Below, in pieces: positions 11,478 to 19,827 of a stretch of 64,000 nucleotides of DNA. A model generated the notes under the pieces. That model saw nothing but the letters and a program-made list of their open reading frames with translations. It did no database searches and had not been told where the DNA came from. How positions within the stretch are numbered: position 1 is the first letter of the stretch; every line of letters starts with the position of its first letter. This DNA is from Semisulcospira habei. Lineage: Eukaryota; Mollusca; Gastropoda; Semisulcospiridae. The stretch lies in the NCBI GenBank assembly GCA_036245525.1, contig BTPG01000004.1, positions 156,648,046 to 156,712,045 of the forward strand. The letters run 5' to 3'. The position numbers and the translations under genes were made by a program.

Positions 11478-12572
11478 ATGACGACCACGACCGGACTCAA
11501 CGTAGCATGCTGGAACATCCGAACCATGCTCGACACAGCAGACAGCGGACGCCCTGAACGTCGCTCCGCCCTTATTGCCCATGAATTGCGGAGGTTAAAC
11601 ATCGACATCGCCGCGCTCAGCGAAGTACGCCTCCCGGAGGAAGGCAGCCTCCAAGAACTTGGCGCTGGCTACACCCTCTACTGGTCAGGCAGGCCTGCAT
11701 CAGAAAGACGGCTCTCAGGCGTGGGCTTCATGGTCAAGACCCCCATTGCGACTAAGTTGGAAAACCTACCAATGGGTCACTCCGACCGCATCATGTCCAT
11801 GCGCCTCCCACTGAGACACCAGCAATACGTCACCCTTCTCAGTGTGTACTCCCCAACCCTCCTGGCAGAGCCTGCAGAAAAAGACAAGTTCTACTCTGAC
11901 CTGCGCAGCCTCCTGCAGAGCACCCCCGCAGACGACAAAGTCATCATCCTTGGCGACTTCAACGCCAGAGTGGGCCAAGACTCTGAAGCCTGGAAAGGAG
12001 TCCTCGGCAAGCATGGCGTTGGGAACTGCAATGACAATGGCCGCCTGCTGTTGGAGTTCTGTGCAGAACAGCAACTTGTCATCACCAACACTACTTTCCA
12101 GCAAAAGGACAGTCGAAAGACCACCTGGATGCATCCTCGCTCCAAGCACTGGCACCTTATCGACTATGTCCTTGTGCGTCAGAGGGACCGCAGTGACGTC
12201 CTCCTCACCAGAGTGATGCCCAGTGCAGAGTGCCACACTGACCACCGCCTTGTCCGCTGCAAACTCAGGCTCCACCTCAAGTTGAAACCCAAGAAAAGAG
12301 GCCCCCTCAAGAAAAAGCTTGATGTCGCCAGCCTTCAGCGTGATGACAAGAAAGCTGCCCTTCAGACAGATTTACAGCGCATGCTCAAAGACACAGTTGA
12401 TCCAGCAGACTCCTCCCCTGAAACACTCTGGGAGCAACTGAAAACTGCTATTGTAAAATCTTCTGTGGAAGTCTTGGGCTTTGTTAGAAAGAGGAACAAA
12501 GACTGGTTTGACGAAAACGACGTGGAGATCCAGGAACTTCTAGCAAACAAAAGAGCCGCCCAGCCCACCTAG
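11478..12572 (+). CDS. LINE N APE-type endonuclease domain
   Basis: 364 codons. This part nicks target DNA to prime reverse transcription. Exonuclease-endonuclease-phosphatase motifs appear in order: NVACWNIRTM (residues 8-17), ALSEVRLPEE with the catalytic Glu near 49, LLSVYSPTLL, IILGDFNARVG near 157, LIDYVLVRQR near 227 and the histidine motif HTDHRLVRC. The frame ends at ...LLANKRAAQPT. The RT frame picks up in another frame only a few codons later (…HLAQPSCPVKKSAF), so a 1-nt indel near 12556 splits what was one ~1,070-residue protein. A fragment of the same domain recurs at 24080-24571. Confidence 0.85.
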   Translation: MTTTTGLNVACWNIRTMLDTADSGRPERRSALIAHELRRLNIDIAALSEVRLPEEGSLQELGAGYTLYWSGRPASERRLSGVGFMVKTPIATKLENLPMGHSDRIMSMRLPLRHQQYVTLLSVYSPTLLAEPAEKDKFYSDLRSLLQSTPADDKVIILGDFNARVGQDSEAWKGVLGKHGVGNCNDNGRLLLEFCAEQQLVITNTTFQQKDSRKTTWMHPRSKHWHLIDYVLVRQRDRSDVLLTRVMPSAECHTDHRLVRCKLRLHLKLKPKKRGPLKKKLDVASLQRDDKKAALQTDLQRMLKDTVDPADSSPETLWEQLKTAIVKSSVEVLGFVRKRNKDWFDENDVEIQELLANKRAAQPT

Positions 12573-12589
12573 CCCAGCCTTCCTGCCCT

Positions 12590-14701
12590 GTGAAGAAATC
12601 TGCCTTTCGCCTCATCTGCAGCAGTCTCCAGCTCAAGCTTAGAGAGCTCCAGAACGAGTGGTGGTCGAGACTGGCACAGAGGACCCAGCTTTGCGCTGAC
12701 AACGGTGACTACAGGGGCTTCTATGAAGCACTGAAAGCAGTGTATGGCCCTAGGCACCTGGTACAAAGTCCCCTGCGAAGCGCCGATGGACAGGCACTCC
12801 TCACAGATAATACCTCCATCTTGAACCGCTGGTCAGAATACTTTCAGGACCTCTTCGGCGCTGAGCGCACTGTTCAAGAAACAGTCATCCTCCAAATCCC
12901 ACAGCTCCCACTAAAGGTTGAATTGGACGAACCGCCCACCGCCGAAGAGACCCACACAGCCATCCACCAGCTCAAGAGTGGCAAAGCAGCAGGCATTGAC
13001 GGAATCCCGCCAGAGATCTGGAAACATGGAGGCCCAGCACTGCACAACAAGCTCCATGACCTCTTTCTCTGCTGCTGGGAGAAAGGAACACTACCAAAGG
13101 ATCTCCGTGATGCAGTCATCATCACCCTATACAAGAACAAAGGAGAGAAATCTGAATGCTCTAATTATCGTGGAATTACCCTGCTGTCCATTGCCGGGAA
13201 AATTCTCGCAAGGCTGCTCCTGAATCGGCTGGTACCTGCCATCGCTGAAGACCACCTCCCAGAGGGCCAGTGTGGCTTCAGAGCCAACAGGAGTACCACC
13301 GACATGGTCTTTGTGCTGAGACAGCTTCAGGAGAAGTGCCGCGAGCAGAACAAAGGGCTGTACGTAACGTTTGTCGACCTAACAAAAGCATTCGACACTG
13401 TGAGCAGGCAAGGCATGTGGCAGATCCTGGAGCGACTTGGCTGTCCCCCAAAGTTCCTAAGCATGATCGTCCAGCTCCACGAGGACCAGCAAGGCCAGGT
13501 TAGACTCAACAGTAACCTCTCAGAACCATTCCCCATTATCAACGGCGTGAAACAGGGCTGCGTGCTGGCACCAACCCTCTTCACCATCTTCTTTAGCATG
13601 ATGTTGAAGCAGGCCACAGTAGACCTCGACGATGACGATGCAGTGTACATCAGATATCGTCTCGATGGCAGCCTGTTCAACCTCAGACGACTGCAGGCCC
13701 ACACGAAAACCCTAGACCAACTGATTCGTGAGCTGCTCTTTGCTGATGACGCTGCCCTTGTTGCACACACAGAGAGAGCCTTGCAGCGCATCACATCCTG
13801 CTTTGCAGATGCTGCCCAGCTCTTTGGACTCGAGGTCAGTCTGAAAAAGACAGAGGTACTACATCAGCCGGCACCCAAGGTAGAGCATCGCCCTCCCCAC
13901 ATCACCATCGGCGAGTCTGAACTGAAGTCAGTACACCAGTTTACCTACCTTGGCTGCATCATCACGTCAGATGCCAAGCTGGACAAGGAGCTTGACAGCA
14001 GGCTGGCAAAAGCGAACAGCGCTTTTGGGCGACTTTTCAAGCGGGTGTGGCACAATCAACAGCTGAAAACGGGCACCAAAATCAGTGTGTACAGAGCTGT
14101 CGTCCTCACCACCCTGCTGTACAGTTCCGAGTCCTGGGCCCTCTACCGCAACCAACTACGACTCCTCGAACGCTTTCACCAGCGCTGCCTGCGTACCATC
14201 CTGGGCATTCACTGGAGTGACTATGTCACCAACGTCGAGGTCCTTGAACAGGCAGAAACTATGAGCATCGAGGCTTTGTTGCTGCGGACACAGCTTCGCT
14301 GGGCGGGGCACGTCTCCAGGATGGAGGATCATCGCCTACCCAAGATCACTCTGTTCGGCGAGCTTGCTACTGGACACCGTGACAGAGGGGCACCAAAGAA
14401 GAGATACAAAGACGGTCTCAAGAAGTCACTTAGTGCTTGCCAAATCGACCACCGCCAGTGGTCTTCGCTTGCTGCGGACCGTGACACCTGGCGCTCCACC
14501 ATCTACAAGGCAGCCGTCTCCTTTGAGGACTCTCGCAGAGCTAACCTTAAGGACAAACGGCTCAGGAGAAAAAACCGAGTTGCCGTAACTCAGAACCCTG
14601 ACCAGACCTTCCCCTGCAGCCACTGCGGTCGAACCTGCCTGTCCCGGATTGGCCTCCGCAGCCACGAAAATGCCTGCAGACGACGTGGGCAAGCCCTATA
14701 G
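12590..14701 (+). CDS. LINE N reverse transcriptase with C-terminal zinc finger
   Basis: 703 codons from the Met used here, which is a frame start rather than a true start because the protein is continuous with the upstream endonuclease. RT motifs: NYRGITLLSIAGKILARLL, GQCGFRANRSTTDMVF, VTFVDLTKAFDTVS (motif A), GVKQGCVLAPTLF (motif B), ELLFADDAALVAHT (motif C, FADD), SLKKTEVLHQ (motif D) and QFTYLGCIIT (motif E). A helical region with LRTQLRWAGHVSRM follows. The last ~25 residues form a C2HC finger: CSHC, 12 residues, then H-X3-C. It probably binds target DNA or RNA. The second copy at 57283-58690 has extra indels. Confidence 0.88.
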   Translation: MKKSAFRLICSSLQLKLRELQNEWWSRLAQRTQLCADNGDYRGFYEALKAVYGPRHLVQSPLRSADGQALLTDNTSILNRWSEYFQDLFGAERTVQETVILQIPQLPLKVELDEPPTAEETHTAIHQLKSGKAAGIDGIPPEIWKHGGPALHNKLHDLFLCCWEKGTLPKDLRDAVIITLYKNKGEKSECSNYRGITLLSIAGKILARLLLNRLVPAIAEDHLPEGQCGFRANRSTTDMVFVLRQLQEKCREQNKGLYVTFVDLTKAFDTVSRQGMWQILERLGCPPKFLSMIVQLHEDQQGQVRLNSNLSEPFPIINGVKQGCVLAPTLFTIFFSMMLKQATVDLDDDDAVYIRYRLDGSLFNLRRLQAHTKTLDQLIRELLFADDAALVAHTERALQRITSCFADAAQLFGLEVSLKKTEVLHQPAPKVEHRPPHITIGESELKSVHQFTYLGCIITSDAKLDKELDSRLAKANSAFGRLFKRVWHNQQLKTGTKISVYRAVVLTTLLYSSESWALYRNQLRLLERFHQRCLRTILGIHWSDYVTNVEVLEQAETMSIEALLLRTQLRWAGHVSRMEDHRLPKITLFGELATGHRDRGAPKKRYKDGLKKSLSACQIDHRQWSSLAADRDTWRSTIYKAAVSFEDSRRANLKDKRLRRKNRVAVTQNPDQTFPCSHCGRTCLSRIGLRSHENACRRRGQAL

Positions 14702-14732
14702 AATCTTCGTTCGCGAAGTCAAGCCAAGAGAG

Positions 14733-15025
14733 ACCCAACGGAGAAAGAAACACGCTTAGAAAAGACGGGTACAACACAATTTATTAATATTTCGGGTAAA
14801 CACCCTTTGTCAAAATAGACAAACAAACAAACATAGAGATTAGCCGCTACTTATCTTCATAAGTTTCATTCGCAGAAGAAATGTGGCCCTTCTGCGAATG
14901 AAAATAAGTAGCAGCTAATCTCTCTGTTTGTTTGCTTGTCTATTTTGACAAAGGGTATTTACCCGAAATATTAATAAATTGTGTTGTACCCGTCTTTTCT
15001 AAGCGTGTTTCTTTCTCCGTTGGGT
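14733..15025. mobile_element. Fold-back MITE
   Basis: Two ~130-bp arms, near-perfect inverted copies of each other, start and end with ACCCAACGGAG / CTCCGTTGGGT around a ~30-bp loop. The arms share AATTTATTAATATTTCGGG and a (CAAA)n run. One arm recurs at 62286-62430. There the terminus reads AGAAGTACCCAACGG, matching the right flank here (GGGTACTTCT), so the true terminus probably extends a few bases further. On the left it abuts the tail of LINE N directly, so one inserted at the edge of the other. Confidence 0.75.
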
Positions 15026-15606
15026 ACTTCTTTATATTATATACAACGCTTTCAGTACGAGAAAGCTAAAAATAGATTGACTCGCTAACGGCTAGACAGA
15101 ATAAATAAGTGCGATTACGCGTGTGCTTTTGCTGCGTGTCCCAACTGTTGTTAAAGTTCATTAGGTGTGTCGACAAGGCATAACTAACACAAATGGTGCT
15201 GAAATGTGTCTTCAGATTTATGCGTAATGGTACTTAATTTCCAAGATCACCTTGTATTCTTGTAATATAATGTTCACTATTAGCAAGATGACACCTGTAT
15301 AGAATGTCTACAAAAAAAGAAAATGCAACAAATCTTCTTCTTATCATCGTTCCCGAAGCACAAAATCAACTTACGACGAAAGGTATTCCGTATCGCACAA
15401 ATCGTCTTTTAGCAACACGTTGAAAAAGGTTGATTGCCGCCATGCTTGCGGTATTACCATAGATCACACATGTCGATGTTCACTATTGGCCGGGGCACTA
15501 GAAGACAGCCAATCGGACTTAATCTTACAAATAATGATCGCAAGAGTTATCTTAACATTTAATTATAGTAAACTCCCCTTTCATGTAAAGACGTTTGCTG
15601 ATGGAC
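15026..15606. other. No recognisable gene
   Basis: AT-rich sequence between the fold-back MITE and the SINE pair. A 70-codon frame at 15420-15632 runs into the SINE and has no known motif. Confidence 0.4.
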
Positions 15607-15616
15607 CAGCAGAGGG

Positions 15617-15932
15617 TCAGAGTCCGAAATAGCTCAGGCGGTTAAACGTCGGAGCAGGAGAGCGAAGGGAATCGCCAGGTCGTGGGTTCGAATGCCCCGG
15701 CCCCGGTAGCTGGACTCACAATCCAGGGGAAAAAAGCGGATTTGTTCAATAGCATGTCCGTTGAAAGGTCCTGGTAAATCAAAGTGGCACAGTTGGAGTG
15801 CGCCTGAGTTGATCAGTGTTCAGGTCGTACTCCATAGACAATAGATTTCCCTGTCCCCCATAACCCGCCCGTCAGGGCCGTCCACTGATCACCTCGGTGC
15901 TGTGGACGTTAAACCCGAACTAACCAACCAAC
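15617..15932 (+). mobile_element. tRNA-derived SINE, copy 1
   Basis: The head carries pol III promoter boxes: box A TAGCTCAGGCGG (about 15630-15641) and box B GGTTCGAATGCC (about 15685-15696). A tRNA-unrelated body and the tail GGACGTTAAACCCGAAC with (CCAA)n follow. It is flanked by CAGCAGAGGG at 15607-15616 and 15933-15942, read as the TSD. It is non-autonomous and depends on a LINE in trans. The box spacing is wider than in a tRNA, so it is not a functional tRNA gene. Confidence 0.8.
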
Positions 15933-15942
15933 CAGCAGAGGG

Positions 15943-16467
15943 AGAGTCCGCGACATAGCTCAGGCGGTTAAACGTCGGAGCAGGAGAGCGCGGAAAGGAA
16001 TCGCCGGGTCGTGGGTACGAATCCCGCCCGGCCCCGGTAGCTGGACTCACAATCCAGGGGGAAACACGGATTTGTTCAATAGCATGTCCGTTGAATGGTC
16101 CTCAGTGGTAAATCAAAGTGGCACAGCCGGTTGGAGTGCGCCTGAGTTGATTAGTGTTCAGGTCGTACTCCATAGGCAATAGATTTCCCTATGTATGTTT
16201 GTATGTATGTTTCTCCTGCTTACTTCCTAAGTTCCGGAGAAAGACATGGGTTATATAAGAGACCTGATGCATTCTGAGAGTTTCAGGGATGCAAATGATC
16301 GTCTTGTTCATGGGGCCTGCGCCCGTGTCAGTATTTCTCTGTGGGCTGGCGATTGGGTGCCTGATAGGCGGGGGCAGGGGATCTAACTGTTTGTCTGTCC
16401 AGCGCTGAGTGATTCCCCTTGGTTTGTGTGCTGTGGACGTTAAACCCGAACTAACCAACCAACCAAC
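15943..16467 (+). mobile_element. tRNA-derived SINE, copy 2, with chimeric 3' half
   Basis: The same head as copy 1: box A at 15956-15967, and a mutated box B with TACGAATCC near 16016. The same tail GGACGTTAAACCCGAAC is present. Between GATTTCCCT (~16187) and the tail, the ~60 bp of copy 1 is replaced by ~240 bp. That stretch matches the arms of the palindrome at 47350-48038, for example TTCTCCTGCTTACTTCC, GGGCTGGCGATTGGGTGCC and GATTCCCCTTGGTTTG. The flanks are CAGCAGAGGG at 15933-15942 and again at 16468-16477, so one target sequence occurs three times around two SINEs. Confidence 0.75.
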
Positions 16468-16619
16468 CAGCAGAGGGCAGCCACATAATTATCTTAGCGG
16501 CCAGCAGAGAGCAGCCAACAATCTCAGCTGGCAGCCACAGTATGATATACCAATGATGACAAAATACAAAAAAGAGCAATTCGCCAAGGGACGTAATCCC
16601 GAAACACCGAGAAAAGTGA

Positions 16620-17193
16620 TGGACGCCATAGGGCTATATAAAACAGTTACAAATGTGTTTAGGAAGCACTCTTTCCATATTTATAAATGATAGGCATTAG
16701 AGGGCACAACGCATAGTTTTGAAATAAGACGGTATTGGCTGAAGTACCGCGTGACGGCCAGTCTATAAAACATTTTTGGTCTTTTAAACTATGATGGACG
16801 GCATAGGGCCCTATAAAACAGTTATGAATGTGTTCGGTAAGCATTTCCATATTCAAAATTGATAGGGATTAGAGGGCACAAGGCATCGTTTTACCATCAC
16901 ACAGTATTGGCTGAAGCACCCTTACACTGAGAAGCCGCAAGGCGGCCAAAACGTCCTGAGTAAATGGAACATTTTTGGTCTCTTACTATGATGAACGGCT
17001 CAGGGCCACATAAAACAGTTACGAATGTGCCTCAGGAAGCATTTCCATATTCATAAATAATAGGCATTAGGGGGCACAACGCATAGTTTTGCCATAAGAC
17101 GGTATTGGCTGAAATACACTACACTGACTGCTAGTCCGCTTGGCGGCCAGTCTTTAAAACATTTTTGGTCTTTTAAACTATGATGGACGGCAT
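16620..17193. repeat. ~190-bp satellite, left part (about 3 monomers)
   Basis: The first monomers of the satellite that continues at 18548 and 19828-24068. The diagnostic words are ATGGACGGCATAGGGCC, ATATTCATAAATGATAGGCA and GGGCACAACGCATAGTTTTG. The array is cut at 17193 by an RTE-like LINE. Confidence 0.85.
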
Positions 17194-18547
17194 ACTTACT
17201 TACTTACTTACGCCTGTCACCCCTACCCGGGTATAGGCCGTCGACGAGAGACCTCCAGCAACTCCTGTCCTGTGCTTCTCCTTCGATTCTACTCCAGGTG
17301 GTTCCCAGTCTCTTGATGTCTGCTTGGAGGTCTCGACGCCAGGAGTTTCTCGGCCTACCTCTTTTCCTCTTTCCCTGGGGGTTCCATGACAATGCCTGCC
17401 TAGTGATACTGGAAGCTGGCTTTCTCAGACTGTGACCGATCCATCCCCATCTTCTTCGCCCAATTTCATTCTCTGCTGTTATCTGCTCTGTTCTCTCCCA
17501 GAGTCTGACGTTGCTGATCTTCTCTGGCCAGTGGATTTTCAAAATTCTTCTAAGGCAACTGTTCATGAAGGTCTGTACTCTGTTGACTGTGGTTTTTGTC
17601 AATCTCCATGTCTCTGCTCCATATAGGAGAACTGCTTTTACATTGGAGTTGAAAATCCGGACTTTGGTGTGTTGTGACAGCTCTCTGGAGCTCCACACTT
17701 TTTTCAACTGGAGAAAGGCTGCTCTGGCTTTACCGATTCGTGCTCTGACATCTGCATCAGTGCCGCCTTTTTTGTCTATGATGCTCCCGAGATAGGTGAA
17801 GGACTCCACCTCCTCCAACGGGGTGCCAGCAAGCAAGACTGGTTCTTCCCTGGTTGCGTTCAGCCTCATTGTCTTTGTTTTCTGTTTGTGAATGGTGAGG
17901 CCCACTTGGGACGAGATGTCAGCAAGCCTCGTGGTCTTGTCCTGCATTTGTTGATGAGTGTGGGACAGTAATGCCAAGTCGTCTGCAAAATCGAGGTCGT
18001 CAAGCTGTGTCCACAGTGTCCACTGTATTCCACTTCGTCGGTGCTCTGTGGTCATCTTCATGACCCAGTCTATGGCCAGTAGGAAGAGGAACGGAGACAG
18101 CAGACACCCCTGCCTGACACCGGTTCTGACCTGGAGCTCCCTGGTGAACTGCCCTTCGTGGATCACGCGACATGTCATGCCATCATAGCTGCTCTTGATC
18201 AGGCGGACGAGCTTTGTGGGTACACCGTAGTGTCGTAGGAGTTTCCACAGAGTCTCTCGGTCCACACTGTCAAATGCTTTTTCATAATCCACAAAGTTGA
18301 CGTACAGCGGGGAGCTCCACTCCAGAGACTGTTCCACGATGATGCGGAGAGTGGCGATCTGGTCTGTACATGATCGGTTCTTCCTGAATCCTGCTTGCTG
18401 GTCTCTCAGCTGGGGGTCAACGGAGCTCTTCATTAGGATGATCCTGTTGAAGACCTTTCCTGGTACTGACAGCAAGGTGATTCCTCTGTAGTTGGAACAC
18501 TTGCTGAGGTCGCCTTTCTTGGGAAGCTTGATTAGGTACCCCTTCCT
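17194..18547 (-). mobile_element. 5'-truncated RTE-like LINE inserted in the satellite
   Basis: 1354 bp with an 11-bp TSD (ATGGACGGCAT) at 17183-17193 and 18548-18558, both in satellite sequence. The 3' end on the minus strand is a (GTAA)n microsatellite tail, seen as ACTTACTTACTTACTTACG. Short tandem-repeat tails of this kind are typical of RTE-type LINEs. The insertion keeps only the RT part of the protein, from motif 1 to the stop, so it was dead on arrival. Confidence 0.88.
17204..18547 (-). pseudogene. RTE-like reverse transcriptase, 5'-truncated but open
   Basis: One uninterrupted frame of ~447 codons from the truncation point. (An upstream Met lies in satellite sequence and is not part of it.) Motifs in order: CSNYRGITLLSVPGKVFNRI, DQQAGFRKNRSCTDQIATLR, YVNFVDYEKAFDSVDRETLW (motif A), GVRQGCLLSPFLF (B), LDFADDLALLSH (FADD, C), KTKTMRLN (D) and ESFTYLGSII (E). 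A C-terminal RRRWGWIGHSLRK region follows. The endonuclease is missing. The lack of internal stops implies a fairly recent insertion. Confidence 0.85.
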
Positions 18548-18735
18548 ATGGACGGCATAGGGCCATATAAAACAGGTATGAATGTGTTCAGGAAGCATAT
18601 CCATATAAAAAAAATGACAGGGATTAGAGGACACATAAAACAGTTACGAATGTGTTCATGAAGCATTTCCATATTCATAAATGCTAGGCATTAGAGGGCA
18701 CAACGCATAGTTTTGCCATAAGACGGTATCGGCTT
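18548..18735. repeat. ~190-bp satellite, middle remnant
   Basis: Roughly one to one and a half monomers right of the LINE TSD, with a shortened unit near 18610. It is broken off at GGTATCGGC (18730), where non-satellite sequence begins. Confidence 0.75.
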
Positions 18736-19636
18736 TTTTTTGGTTCCTGAAGAAACAGCCTTTCATCTAGAATAGAGAAGAAAGAACACGGAAAGTACGT
18801 GGGAACGCACGGACATCTGGGAATTATCGGTGAAAAGTTTTGCATAACTTCAATTTACCCTGTACACCGATGGGTATAACCCAAACCCACCGTTGTCAGA
18901 GAGACATAGATCCTCATACTATGGGAGCCTACATGGTACTCCTTAACTAATGTACATCTACATTAGACTTGACAAGCAGGGCTGCCTGCACACTGCGGTG
19001 CCGGAAACAAACACATGGAGGTGGCACACCCACAGTGCACTAGCGTAGTACAAATGGCACAGAAGTAAATGCCGAAAAAGAATGAAAGAGACAAGGGCGG
19101 AAATGAACGTAAAAGATAACAACACGGTAAACAGCAAGAAAACAAACAACAACAAAGCAGAAAATCAGTGGGACACAAACAAAAGTGTGCCGACACCTGT
19201 GAAAAAGAAACTTACAGTCCGAGACTGAAAAAGCAAGGACTGAATTTAAAGAACAAACAAAATCGTGGAAGCGAAATAACATTTGTTGAAAACGCTGAAC
19301 ACAGTAGTGTACACAGGATATAATTATATGCGCATTATGACTTAGGCTGGGGGCATAGCTACTCCTATGCCACTGACCGTGCATCGCACTACGGCTTTCC
19401 GAGTTGTAAAAAGGTGGTAGTAACAGTACGTAGCTACGAAAGTCAGTGCCGGGCCTGACATGAATGTACAATCACCGGCGAGGTACACATTGTCCTTGGT
19501 GGGCGCATACATACACGTGAATGTATGAAGAGCCACACTAACAATAGACAAAAGAATAAATGACATAGCGCCTTATCATCCCAAACACGTAAAAACAGAA
19601 CAATGTTCAAACCGCCAAAGAAGGATCGTTTCAGAT

Positions 19637-19673
<37 letters not shown>

Positions 19674-19827
19674 CGGGGGGGGGGGGGGGGGAAAGAAAAA
19701 CGGGCACGAGATATCTTAAACTACCCATGAGTCGCGACTCCAAATGAATAACTTTTTTCTGTTCAGACAACGCAAGAGAGAACTTGCACTTCAACGAGAA
19801 TCCACGACTCTACACAAAAGAGCCCTA
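18736..19827. other. Non-satellite block inside the satellite
   Basis: About 1.1 kb unlike the satellite, containing the G tract at 19638-19691. A 143-codon minus-strand frame (19040-19471), rich in Phe, Cys and Val, has no recognisable motif and overlaps other shadow frames. I do not call it a gene. No terminal repeats were found that would define a mobile element. Confidence 0.4.
19638..19691 (+). repeat. 54-bp G tract
   Basis: An almost pure G run with a single C (19674). It could form G-quadruplexes, and its true length is uncertain because homopolymers this long are hard to sequence. Confidence 0.85.

Larger units (their letters stand above)
10705..14732 (+). mobile_element. LINE N: APE-type non-LTR retrotransposon with C-terminal zinc finger
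   Basis: A LINE with markedly higher GC than its surroundings. About 770 bp of non-coding 5' region (start uncertain) precedes an endonuclease frame (11478-12572), an RT frame (12590-14701) and a very short 3' end, TAGAATCTTCGTTCGCGAAG...CCAAGAGAG. The 3' end was fixed by comparing partial copies at 28814-29076 and 56987-58690, which all stop in CCAAGAGA(GA)n. No gag-like ORF1 is visible. Clade is not certain: the endonuclease resembles the 'craniofacial development protein 2-like' proteins of RTE-type elements, but I cannot place it without a tree. A single frameshift between the two frames suggests this copy is inactive, unless the shift is a sequencing error. Confidence 0.85.

Noticed and set aside
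15617..15700. A tRNA gene with box A and box B
   Set aside because: It cannot form a full cloverleaf, the boxes are too far apart, and the sequence continues into a SINE body with a TSD.
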